Source of the DNA: Bacillota bacterium
GTDB taxonomy: Bacteria; Bacillota; Clostridia; Lachnospirales; Lachnospiraceae
DNA: 7,590 bases
NCBI GenBank assembly: GCA_023437885.1
Contig: JAEZFH010000430.1
Coordinates: forward strand, 1 to 7,590
Direction: 5' to 3'
A model generated the notes under the pieces. It had not been told where the DNA came from. It made no database searches and saw nothing but the letters and a program-made list of their open reading frames with translations. This document shows positions 1 to 6,208 of the stretch, piece by piece; within the stretch, counting starts at the first letter, position 1, and each line of letters opens with the position of its first letter. The position numbers were made by a program, and so were the translations under genes.

Positions 1-2
1 CG

Positions 3-170
3 GGGAAGCGCCCGCTAGCCTTTTTTACCGTGGAGAAGAAACCCCTATGTCCGCTTTATCCGGGCTTCATGTACCGCTGGAAGTCCCTGAATGATAACAC
101 GGTCAACGGTATCATCGAAATGCTGGAATTTATAGATGATACATTTAAAGAACGGTATGTAGCCGGTTAA
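3..170 (+). CDS. 3' end of a gene, possibly LysR-type transcriptional regulator (partial)
   Basis: An open frame enters from the left edge and ends at a TAA at 168-170, giving about 55 residues. The translated tail starts around GKRPLAFFTVEKKPLC and ends in a helix-like segment, NGIIEMLEFIDDTF, before KERYVAG. A strand, a Tyr/Arg/Trp-containing stretch (PGFMYRWKS) and a closing amphipathic helix resemble the end of a LysR substrate-binding domain, in which the last helix packs under the effector pocket. That match is by general appearance only, because no DNA-binding domain is inside the window. A hairpin 22 bp past the stop supports a real gene end. The coding call is fairly safe; the family is a guess. 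Confidence 0.5.
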   Translation, partial: GKRPLAFFTVEKKPLCPLYPGFMYRWKSLNDNTVNGIIEMLEFIDDTFKERYVAG

Positions 171-191
171 CCCGGAACTTACCCCGCTATT

Positions 192-230
192 TCCATCGCA
201 AAAGGACAGTGCTCCCCCTTTTGCGATGGA
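192..230. terminator. Perfect 14-bp hairpin between convergent genes, no T-tract
   Basis: The arms at 192-205 (TCCATCGCAAAAGG) and 217-230 (CCTTTTGCGATGGA) are perfectly complementary around an 11-nt loop. The hairpin lies just past the stop of the left-edge gene and 6 bp from the stop of the opposing phosphatase gene, the usual place for a shared bidirectional terminator. Neither side has a run of T after the stem, so it may end transcription poorly or act mainly as a 3'-end stabiliser. Confidence 0.55.
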
Positions 231-235
231 CCAGC

Positions 236-721
236 TCAGTGTTTCTCATCGAAGGACAATCCATAATTCCCGGAAATATGCTCTAGCAAAGCCACACATC
301 CGCTCCAGACATCCTCATAGGTCCTCTCAAAATCACCCGTATACCAGGGATCCTCCACATCTCGGGCTTCTCCGATAAAATCGAGGAGCTTATGTAGCTT
401 ATTCTTCGCTTCCTTCCCAAGGATACGGCTCATGTTCATCATATTCCTCTGATCCATGCCGATGATATAATCATAATACTGACCATCCTGGCAGATCAGC
501 TGACGGGCGAATTTTCCTGCGGCAGAGATACCGTGCTGACTCAGAATCCTCCTGGTTCCCGGATGAACCGGGTTTCCGGTTTCCTCTGTGCTTGTTGCTG
601 CTGATGCGATCTCAAAGAGATGTCCGACTCCTTTCTTCTGCACCAGATCCCGGAAAACAAATTCTGCCATGGGGGAACGACAGATATTACCGTGACATAC
701 GAATAGAACTTTAATTTTCAT
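236..721 (-). CDS. Low-molecular-weight protein tyrosine phosphatase
   Basis: This 161-residue cytosolic enzyme should hydrolyse phosphotyrosine on proteins through a phosphocysteine intermediate. The N-terminus carries the family P-loop CHGNICRSP, giving the C-X5-R signature with nucleophile Cys9 and phosphate-binding Arg15, followed by Ser16. The general-acid loop is EDPWY, with Asp124 as the likely proton donor before Pro125. Length is typical of the family and the protein looks intact. The ATG at 719-721 is preceded by an AGAGGA ribosome binding site about 7 nt upstream. The gene stands alone, convergent with the left-edge gene and divergent from the TetR operon, with no tyrosine kinase or exopolysaccharide gene in view to suggest a substrate. 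An arsenate reductase of the same fold is less likely, because the DPWY acid loop is that of a phosphatase. Confidence 0.93.
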   Translation of the reverse strand: MKIKVLFVCHGNICRSPMAEFVFRDLVQKKGVGHLFEIASAATSTEETGNPVHPGTRRILSQHGISAAGKFARQLICQDGQYYDYIIGMDQRNMMNMSRILGKEAKNKLHKLLDFIGEARDVEDPWYTGDFERTYEDVWSGCVALLEHISGNYGLSFDEKH

Positions 722-1057
722 TCAATATTCCTCTCATACCTGAATATACAGCAGAATGGCTGCCTGTTCAGGGTTTTTATGTTTTATCCATGATCCGCAT
801 ATCTTCTTTGGATTAACCGATCAGAAGGTATGGGATAAGCTTTTTTAAGAACTCATAATTTTTTATTCAGCTTCATACAAACATCGTATCATAGGATGTG
901 ACGATATTCCAGTACTATCTGAGGATGACTTAGATCTGTAATTTACCTTGAAACTTTACACACAGGTTATAGTATACCGACTGACACCCAGGATACAAAT
1001 TGCAAGTCAAGGATAGCTTTTCATTTCTTTTATACAGGATAGATTAATATTACTCTC
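722..1057. other. Intergenic region, no gene seen
   Basis: This AT-rich gap lies between the phosphatase start and the TetR promoter. I see no credible coding frame or RNA gene. It must contain the phosphatase promoter on the minus strand, but no candidate there has both a good -35 and a good -10. A hairpin at 739-772 is listed separately. A TTGAAA at 948-953 followed by TATAGT is a weak plus-strand promoter possibility with poor spacing. Confidence 0.5.
739..778 (+). terminator. Terminator-like hairpin upstream of the phosphatase gene
   Basis: CCTGAA (739-744) pairs with TTCAGG (767-772), and inside this CAGC (749-752) pairs with GCTG (759-762); a 4+4 internal loop lies between the two stems. 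The plus-strand side is followed by G and then five T (774-778). It therefore reads as a rightward intrinsic terminator, though no plus-strand gene lies just before it. On the minus strand it would fall in or near the phosphatase 5' leader. The internal loop makes it weaker than the other terminators here. Confidence 0.3.
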
Positions 1058-1086
1058 TTGACAACCTAACAACTGTTAGATATACT
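1058..1086 (+). promoter_or_regulatory. Near-consensus sigma-A promoter of the tetR-hydrolase operon
   Basis: A perfect -35 box TTGACA (1058-1063) is separated by exactly 17 bp from a -10 box TATACT (1081-1086). Transcription should start near 1093, giving a 5' leader of about 32 nt. A promoter this close to consensus would be strong if unrepressed, which fits the operator sites lying across it. Confidence 0.88.
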
Positions 1087-1107
1087 ATTATCTAACAGTT
1101 GTTAGGT
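1064..1107. promoter_or_regulatory. Twin TetR-type operator forming one 44-bp perfect palindrome
   Basis: The 19-bp arms at 1064-1082 and 1089-1107 are perfectly complementary around a 6-bp centre (1083-1088). Each arm contains its own short palindrome: CTAACA-AC-TGTTAG at 1066-1079 and CTAACA-GT-TGTTAG at 1092-1105, making four identical 6-bp half-sites. The left site fills the -35/-10 spacer and the right site covers the predicted transcription start, so occupancy of either should block the promoter. The centres are 26 bp apart, about two and a half helical turns. The obvious ligand is the TetR protein encoded immediately downstream, implying autorepression. Confidence 0.85.
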
Positions 1108-1124
1108 ATTATAGGAGGAAAGGT

Positions 1125-1757
1125 ATGAATTATATTGAACAGAGCACAAAAGAAAAAATTCTTGCCACGTCACTGCAGATGTTTGCCACAGACGGATATA
1201 CCGCTGTATCTGTCAGAAACATCAGCAATGCAGTAGGCATTAAGGAAAGCTCCATCTATTATCACTTCAGGAATAAGGAAGATATTTTTCAGACCATACT
1301 GAGTCAGGCAGAGGAATTGATGCAGATGAAAAAAGAAATTTTTATTAATGCATTGCATTCCGTTTCAAGAATCGAATGTGAAAAGTTTATAGATACCGGA
1401 ATTGCATATGTTGAAAATTATTTATTGGAAGATAATGTGCATCAGTTGATCCAAATGCTTACTATTGAGAAGCAAAGAAACAAGGAGGCAGCATCTGTTT
1501 ACCACAAGCTACTCTTCACCGCTCCGCTGGAGCATCATAAAAATATCTTTGCGTATATGATGGATAAAGAATATATTATTGCAGATAATCCTGAATTTTT
1601 GGCAGCAGAATATCAGGCAATCATATTATTTATATTTCATAAATATTATTCCGATCCAGATTTTGTATCGGATGCGATAAAATCCAAAGCCAGGCAAGAG
1701 CTGAGCTTCTTGTTAAAACGCTTTTATAACCGATATTTTTCAAGGGAGGCTCAATGA
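1125..1757 (+). CDS. TetR/AcrR-family transcriptional repressor
   Basis: This 210-residue regulator probably binds the twin operator just upstream and represses its own operon. Residues about 8-55 form the TetR helix-turn-helix domain: an ILATSLQMFATDGY helix, a TAVSVRNISNAVGI core, and the recognition segment KESSIYYHF followed by the classic NKEDIF. The remainder is a divergent, mostly helical ligand-binding and dimerisation domain whose inducer cannot be read from sequence. The ATG at 1125 sits 6 nt after a perfect AGGAGG (1113-1118). The stop codon overlaps the start of the hydrolase gene, so the two are co-transcribed and probably translationally coupled. The inducer may be a substrate of that hydrolase or a toxic compound; this is inference from linkage. 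Confidence 0.93.
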   Translation: MNYIEQSTKEKILATSLQMFATDGYTAVSVRNISNAVGIKESSIYYHFRNKEDIFQTILSQAEELMQMKKEIFINALHSVSRIECEKFIDTGIAYVENYLLEDNVHQLIQMLTIEKQRNKEAASVYHKLLFTAPLEHHKNIFAYMMDKEYIIADNPEFLAAEYQAIILFIFHKYYSDPDFVSDAIKSKARQELSFLLKRFYNRYFSREAQ

Positions 1758-2647
1758 TGATGAAACTCTACAAAACACAAAAAGCAGAAAAAAATATAAT
1801 TACGACCTATGACCGATTACTTAACGAATGGGGTGTCGATGTAACACCGAATGATATCCTAACACGATATGGCAGTACTCATATCAATGAGTTTGGTAAC
1901 ATTGATGCTCCTCCCGTCCTGCTATTTCACGGTGTTGGTGACGATTCCGCTCTGATGTGGATATATAATGCCGCCGCACTTGCACCATACTTCCGGCTAT
2001 ATGCGGTTGATACCCTTGGAGGTCCGGGAAAAAGTATCCCCAATCGCAGCTATAACAAGGAGTTTGATGATGCCCTCTGGATTGATGATATCCTGAATGG
2101 TTTGGGGCTGAAGAAGGTAAAGATTGTCGGCGTATCACATGGCGGGTATCTGGCACAATACTATACGCTTGCCAGACCGGAACGCGTGAGTAAGGCAATC
2201 TGCATGGCATCCAGCGTGCCTGCCGGAGCTACCGGGAGTCCAATGAAAACAATGATAAAGATATTTTTCCCCGAAGCTTTATTTCCAACGCAGCAAAATA
2301 TAAAGAAGATTTTGGTGAAGCTATCCGGTAAGAACAGTGCTGTTTTTACAGAAAATCCAATGATTCTTGAGCATTTCACCTGTCTTTTGCGAGGTTATAA
2401 CAATATGTCAATGCGTTATCACAAGGTTACAGGCTTTTCAGATGAGCAGCTCGAAAGTATACGAAGCAAAACTCTCTATCTTATCGGCGAGATGGATCCC
2501 TTTTCTATTCTGGGAGGGAAAGCGGCATTGATAAAATATAATATGAATACCCGCTTTTTTGCAGATGCAGGGCATGGTATTAACCATGAAATTGCGGATG
2601 AAATCAATGCTATATTAATTGAGTACCTTAGCAGTATGGAAGCCTGA
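1754..2647 (+). CDS. Alpha/beta hydrolase, TetR-regulated
   Basis: This is a 297-residue cytosolic alpha/beta-fold hydrolase, probably an esterase or lactonase of unknown substrate. The oxyanion-hole motif HG is at residues 59-60 (LLFHGVGD). The nucleophile elbow is G126-V-S128-H-G130, the likely acid is Asp248 (IGEMDPF) and the catalytic His is H274 (DAGHG), so the triad is complete and in order. A lid-like insertion with PEALFPTQQ lies around residues 165-200. No signal peptide is seen. Three ATG codons occur in tandem (1754, 1757, 1760); AGGGAGG at 1743-1749 is 4 nt from the first and 7 nt from the second, so translation may start at the second. It overlaps the tetR stop by 4 bp and is followed directly by a terminator. 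Confidence 0.88.
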   Translation: MMMKLYKTQKAEKNIITTYDRLLNEWGVDVTPNDILTRYGSTHINEFGNIDAPPVLLFHGVGDDSALMWIYNAAALAPYFRLYAVDTLGGPGKSIPNRSYNKEFDDALWIDDILNGLGLKKVKIVGVSHGGYLAQYYTLARPERVSKAICMASSVPAGATGSPMKTMIKIFFPEALFPTQQNIKKILVKLSGKNSAVFTENPMILEHFTCLLRGYNNMSMRYHKVTGFSDEQLESIRSKTLYLIGEMDPFSILGGKAALIKYNMNTRFFADAGHGINHEIADEINAILIEYLSSMEA

Positions 2648-2671
2648 GAAACAAGGCTTCCATTTTCTTTT
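2636..2671 (+). terminator. Intrinsic terminator of the tetR-hydrolase operon
   Basis: A perfect 10-bp stem pairs 2636-2645 (ATGGAAGCCT) with 2654-2663 (AGGCTTCCAT) around an 8-nt loop and is followed by TTTTCTTTT. The left arm includes the last sense codons and the first base of the hydrolase stop codon. On the minus strand the stem has no T-tract, so it probably does not serve the opposing XdhC-like gene efficiently. Confidence 0.85.
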
Positions 2672-2689
2672 ATAAACAATCTAAAGGCA

Positions 2690-3703
2690 TCATATTACCG
2701 GTTCAATAAAGAGCGAAATAATCCCTCCGCACACCATCCCTTCGTCCGCATCATTTCCCGTCATGTCAACGTTTGTTAAGGAAGGTTTTCCATCATTCAT
2801 ACATTGAATTGCTTTTTGCCTCGCCTCTGCCTCGACACATCCGCCGCCAATGGTATCTATGATCGTTCCATCCTTTAAAACCAGCATTTTGGTACCTACT
2901 CCCCTTGGGGCTGAACCTTTTCTTGCCACAATCGTTACCAATGCTTTCGGAAGGTCTTTGTATTCTTCACTGTCCAAATATTTTAGCATTTGTCTTGAAT
3001 AACCGGAGCCTGCCTGTACGGAATTTTTCTTAAGAACAATCTCACCCATAATGGCAATTGCAATTTCTACCGGTGTTTCTGCTTTGATATCCAGACCGAT
3101 TGGTGAATAAATCTCGTCCAGTTTCCTTCGGTCAATGCCTTTTTCAACCAAGGCCTCTTTCACCATACGAACCCGGACTTTACTTCCAATCATTCCAATA
3201 TACCGGTTCTCCTTCTGAATGATATTTTCCAGGCACACCTGGTCATGCCGGTGCCCTCTTGTTACTATGACGAAAAAGGTACTGGCATCTCCAGGGATCT
3301 GCTTCAGTGCATTCTCAAAATCATCGCACAGAACCAGGTCCGCTCCCGCTATCCGGGCATTGTTGGCAAACTGAGGCCGGTCTTCAATCACCGTAACATT
3401 TAACCCCATCATCTTGCTAATCTTTATCAGCGGTATCGATATATGGCCGGCACCGCAGATCACTACCTTATAATCCTCCTGCAGCCGCTCGATATAAATC
3501 CAGCGGTCATCTGCCTCAATAAGGGAATCTCCCACCTGAAACTGACTGACTGCTCTTTTCCATAAATCCATATCACCTGTGGAATATACAATCTCACCGT
3601 CAAGAAAAACTGCCTTCTCTCCCATCCCGATGCCTTGGACCACAGTAGCGATATAATAATTCTTATCTTTCTCCAATGTGTTAATATAATGATAAAATTC
3701 CAT
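2690..3703 (-). CDS. XdhC/CoxI-family protein (molybdenum hydroxylase maturation factor)
   Basis: XdhC/CoxI proteins bind molybdenum cofactor, help its sulfuration and insert it into xanthine dehydrogenase-type enzymes in the cytosol. With the start chosen here the protein has 337 residues. A Rossmann-like domain begins near residue 78 with GAGHIS (84-89) and runs to about 205. A canonical XdhC_CoxI domain follows at about 253-337, with RKGSAPRG (from 261), GGGCVE (296-301) and a C-terminal CGG (325-327). The first 75 residues (IATVVQG, GEKAVFLDGEIVYS) look like a reduced copy of the XdhC_CoxI domain. The ATG at 3703 has AAGGA 6 nt upstream; an in-frame ATG at 3772 would add 23 residues, overlaps no gene, and has only a distant AAGGA. 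The gene follows the isomerase-like gene in one transcript. No molybdenum hydroxylase subunit is in the window. Confidence 0.87.
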   Translation of the reverse strand: MEFYHYINTLEKDKNYYIATVVQGIGMGEKAVFLDGEIVYSTGDMDLWKRAVSQFQVGDSLIEADDRWIYIERLQEDYKVVICGAGHISIPLIKISKMMGLNVTVIEDRPQFANNARIAGADLVLCDDFENALKQIPGDASTFFVIVTRGHRHDQVCLENIIQKENRYIGMIGSKVRVRMVKEALVEKGIDRRKLDEIYSPIGLDIKAETPVEIAIAIMGEIVLKKNSVQAGSGYSRQMLKYLDSEEYKDLPKALVTIVARKGSAPRGVGTKMLVLKDGTIIDTIGGGCVEAEARQKAIQCMNDGKPSLTNVDMTGNDADEGMVCGGIISLFIEPVI

Positions 3704-3775
3704 CCTGATTCCTTCTTTCCGGCTCGTAAATTTTTCTTCCAGGTTTCTTTCTATTACAGGCAGCCCTGCCATGAT

Positions 3776-4522
3776 CTACCATTTCCTTAATCTCCTTAAT
3801 CCTATGATCGGGTCCTCTGCCGGAAAATATTCCAGGCCAATGTATCCCTGATATCCTGCAGCTGCCAGCTTCTTCAGCATTTCCTTATATTCGATTTCTC
3901 CATAGTCCAATTCATGCCTTCCCGGATTGCCGGCTGCATGAACATGTCCTATTTTATCCAGCAGCTTCAGACTGCGCCGGAGAATATCTCCCTCCATAAT
4001 TTGCTGGTGGTAATAGTCAAACAGCATCTTAATGTAAGGCGAAGCAACTTTACCGATGATATCAGCTGCGACATCGGAAGACCATAAGAAGTATCCTTTA
4101 TGATCAATCACTGTATTCAGCGGCTCAATAACCAATGTTATTTCCTGGTTTTCAAGCAGCGGAATACATTCCGCCAACCCGTCCTGAATATTTTCCTTTT
4201 GCACCTCATATGCTTCGCCTGTATCATTCCCTACCTGGGAAATAATACATCGACAGTCTAATATTTTCGCAGTCTCAATTGTCTCTCTGAGGCCTTGTAT
4301 ATACTCTTTTCTTTTGCTCCTGTCCGTCAGGCTTACGAATCTGGTGCATATGGCTGAAATATCTACTCTATTATCCAGGCGGCTCCGGTTGATGGACTGA
4401 ATATCTTTATCCCACCAGGACCAAAATTCCACCGCACTATAACCCAATGCTCCCACTGTCTTTATTGCATCCGCAGTATTCATACTTCTGAGTACACTAT
4501 CCGTACAAACTGAAAATTTCAC
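3776..4522 (-). CDS. Hydroxypyruvate isomerase-like TIM-barrel protein (sugar phosphate isomerase/epimerase family)
   Basis: The protein is a cytosolic TIM barrel of the AP-endonuclease-2-like fold, closest in appearance to Hyi, which interconverts hydroxypyruvate and tartronate semialdehyde. Segments shared with Hyi include VIEPLNT, FDYYHQQIMEGD, IGHVHAAGNPGRHE, GEIEY and GYIGLEY. Likely metal ligands, numbered from the GTG start, are Glu123, Asp159, His185 and Glu221. His185 stands where Hyi proteins usually have Gln (HVQ), as in sugar epimerases, so another ketose or keto-acid substrate is possible. The GTG at 4520-4522 is preferred because GGAGGA (4529-4534) ends 6 nt upstream; an in-frame ATG at 4558 has no ribosome binding site. 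Length (248 residues) is normal. The XdhC-like gene follows in the same direction. Confidence 0.85.
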   Translation of the reverse strand: MKFSVCTDSVLRSMNTADAIKTVGALGYSAVEFWSWWDKDIQSINRSRLDNRVDISAICTRFVSLTDRSKRKEYIQGLRETIETAKILDCRCIISQVGNDTGEAYEVQKENIQDGLAECIPLLENQEITLVIEPLNTVIDHKGYFLWSSDVAADIIGKVASPYIKMLFDYYHQQIMEGDILRRSLKLLDKIGHVHAAGNPGRHELDYGEIEYKEMLKKLAAAGYQGYIGLEYFPAEDPIIGLRRLRKW

Positions 4523-4748
4523 TCTGCTTCCTCCATAATGTATATCGACATTTACCATATGTACAAATCATATGGTATGCTGCTTCGCAGCAGGATGCAC
4601 CCTCCATACGTTCCGCGCATACGCATAAATACACACACATAAATGTGCGGTACAATATCTAACGATATGATATCATGGACGCAGGACATGTTCATGATCT
4701 TCCGCTCCAATCGCATGCTTGCGAGTAACCTCACTTCATGCTCACTAC
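4523..4748 (-). promoter_or_regulatory. Long 5' leader of the isomerase-xdhC unit, several hairpins
   Basis: If transcription starts from the -10 at 4755-4760, the message has a leader of about 226 nt without a credible gene. It contains an inverted repeat with 9-bp arms (4553-4561 / 4569-4577), a tight stem TGCTGC-TTC-GCAGCA (4578-4592), an ATCATG/CATGAT pair (4672-4677 / 4693-4698) and TCGCA-TGCT-TGCGA (4711-4724). I do not recognise a known riboswitch. It may be a cis-regulatory RNA or the remnant of a small palindromic repeat element. A 60-codon GTG-initiated frame inside it (4552-4734) lacks a ribosome binding site. Confidence 0.4.
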
Positions 4749-4754
4749 GCTTTT

Positions 4755-4783
4755 ATTATATCACAGGACCTTTAAAATTTCAT
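4755..4783 (-). promoter_or_regulatory. Extended -10 promoter for the isomerase-xdhC unit
   Basis: Read on the minus strand, a perfect TATAAT (4755-4760) is preceded directly by TGA, giving the extended -10 form TGnTATAAT. A weak -35 ATGAAA (4778-4783, 4 of 6 consensus) lies 17 bp upstream. A small inverted repeat TTGGT-AAA-ACCAA (4785-4797) abuts the -35 and could bind a regulator. The position after the terminator of the preceding gene fits a separate transcript. Confidence 0.6.
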
Positions 4784-4836
4784 CTTGGTTTTACCAACCC
4801 AGGATAACGAATAGAATAATTTATCAAACAGAATGA

Positions 4837-4869
4837 AACATGACCGCTGTTGCAGACAGCGGTCATGTT
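4837..4869 (-). terminator. Terminator hairpin after the cysteine desulfidase gene
   Basis: Perfect 14-bp arms at 4837-4850 and 4856-4869 enclose a 5-nt loop (TGCAG). The hairpin starts 12 bp past the desulfidase stop. On the minus strand the stem runs into TTTCATTCTGTTTGATAAAT, only moderately T-rich, but the long GC-containing stem should still end most transcripts of the dipeptidase-reductase-desulfidase unit. Confidence 0.75.
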
Positions 4870-4881
4870 CCTCCATATTTC

Positions 4882-6165
4882 TCATTTTATCATTATTTTA
4901 ACAATTTCACAATCTGTCTGTTTCATCCCTTCCTTGCCCAGATGCTGGACATTTTGAATGGTTCTTTCCACATCACGGTCAACAATTCCATCCCCGTTTT
5001 TAAATTCCTGTCCGTTGACATACATGTGATAGCCTAAGATCCCTGCTTCTATACTTGATGCTATTTTTCCTGCGCAGGATGGCTTTGCTCCGTCACAGAT
5101 AATTCCGGAGACGATAGCCAGCGAATTAACCAGGGTGTGCGCTAATTCCTGGTATTTTCCTCCATATAGATATGCTATCCCGCAGCCCGCGGCACATCCG
5201 GCGGTTACCGCTCCGCAGTATGCCGACAAGGTTCCTATTCCGTGCTTTGTATGGATCGAGGTTAAATTAGATACCACCAGAGCCCGGTACAGCATGTCCT
5301 GGCATACCTGCAATTCCTTCGCATATTCAATGACCGGAACGGACACGGTGATTCCCTGATTTCCGCTGCCCGAGTTAATAATTACAGGCAATTCGCAGCC
5401 GGACATCCTTGCATCGCTTCCTGCTGCTGCCTTTGCTACTGCCCGGGCCTTAATACCCTCTTCATTGCTTTTTAATATTGTCTTTCCCAGATTGGCGCCA
5501 TAATCCGTTACTAATCCCTCCTCGGCAATCCTGGAATTGTACAATATCTGTCTGTCTAAAACGTCCTTTACATCATTTATATCCACTGTATCCGCAAATT
5601 CAATGATTTCCTTTAAGGAAAGACAGCTATAATCCAATTCGGAGTATTCTACCCCGGCTTTATCACTCTGCTTGACCCAGCCGTCCACCGGTGCATCATT
5701 TTTGAATACCTCTGTTATATTGGCATGCTTTTCCCTGATATGTACCTTCACCCTGTTTTTATCATCGGAAAGCTCAATGATAATATCCAGGGGATACGGA
5801 CTCTCCATGCTGCCCACTTCCACCTCCCGGCTATCCATGGCTTCCCTGATCCTATCCTTCTGTTCCTCACTGACCCCGGCGATTACCTCCAGCTCCCTGT
5901 GCGCATCCCCGGCTAACACTCCTGCCAATACCGCTGCCTTAATCCCCTTTAATCCATTGGTGTTGGGAACAACTACGCTTTTTGCGTTTTTAATAATATT
6001 ATTGCTCACTAGAATATTAATTCTTTGCGGCATATTTCCCAGCACTTCTCTTGCAACGGAAGCTGCATAGGCTATCGCAACCGGCTCGGTGCATCCCATG
6101 GAAGGAACTAATTCGTGCTTTAATATCTTGATATAGCTATCATAATTTTTAGTAGTCGTATTCAC
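4882..6165 (-). CDS. cyuA: L-cysteine desulfidase, CyuA/YhaM (UPF0597) family
   Basis: This family, related to the alpha domain of iron-sulfur L-serine dehydratase, breaks L-cysteine into pyruvate, ammonia and hydrogen sulfide using an oxygen-labile [4Fe-4S] cluster. The N-terminal family motif PSMGCTEPVAIAYA is present, with its conserved Cys at residue 25 when counted from the GTG start. The C-terminal half has SGCELPV, the glycine-rich SGSGNQG, a Cys-rich YCGAVTAGCAAGCG and GIICDGAKPSC, which supply the further cluster ligands. Length (427 residues) is normal and all regions look intact. The GTG at 6163-6165 is chosen because AGAGG lies 5 nt upstream; an in-frame TTG at 6180 has no ribosome binding site. 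It is the last gene of the unit, 43 bp after the reductase. A related L-serine dehydratase activity cannot be excluded. Confidence 0.9.
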   Translation of the reverse strand: MNTTTKNYDSYIKILKHELVPSMGCTEPVAIAYAASVAREVLGNMPQRINILVSNNIIKNAKSVVVPNTNGLKGIKAAVLAGVLAGDAHRELEVIAGVSEEQKDRIREAMDSREVEVGSMESPYPLDIIIELSDDKNRVKVHIREKHANITEVFKNDAPVDGWVKQSDKAGVEYSELDYSCLSLKEIIEFADTVDINDVKDVLDRQILYNSRIAEEGLVTDYGANLGKTILKSNEEGIKARAVAKAAAGSDARMSGCELPVIINSGSGNQGITVSVPVIEYAKELQVCQDMLYRALVVSNLTSIHTKHGIGTLSAYCGAVTAGCAAGCGIAYLYGGKYQELAHTLVNSLAIVSGIICDGAKPSCAGKIASSIEAGILGYHMYVNGQEFKNGDGIVDRDVERTIQNVQHLGKEGMKQTDCEIVKIMIK

Positions 6166-6208
6166 ATTAACCTCTTTCAAGTATTACAGATTTGTTCATC
6201 AAGCATCT

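Noticed and set aside
948..973. A second plus-strand promoter, TTGAAA followed by TATAGT, upstream of the TetR promoter.
   Set aside because: The spacing is only about 14 bp and the near-consensus promoter at 1058-1086 fully accounts for the operon.
1884..2210. A 108-codon minus-strand frame opposite the alpha/beta hydrolase.
   Set aside because: The hydrolase on the other strand has a full catalytic triad and good start context, whereas this frame has no family features.
3704..3772. A 23-residue N-terminal extension of the XdhC-like protein from an ATG at 3772.
   Set aside because: The internal ATG at 3703 has a better spaced ribosome binding site and the extension resembles nothing in the family; it remains a possible alternative start.
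4552..4734. A GTG-initiated 60-codon frame on the minus strand inside the leader before the isomerase gene.
   Set aside because: It has no ribosome binding site, an unusual composition with repeated Met, Arg and Cys, and it runs through several inverted repeats. A non-coding leader explains it better, though a leader peptide cannot be fully excluded.
4843..4869. Possible start of a plus-strand small protein at the ATG inside the hairpin near 4840.
   Set aside because: The ATG lies in the arm of a perfect terminator stem and the frame then runs antisense to the desulfidase C-terminus.
5672..6070. A 132-codon plus-strand frame opposite the cysteine desulfidase gene.
   Set aside because: It is antisense to a well-conserved gene, is rich in Ser, Thr and Leu as expected from the reverse complement, and has no ribosome binding site or recognisable domain.
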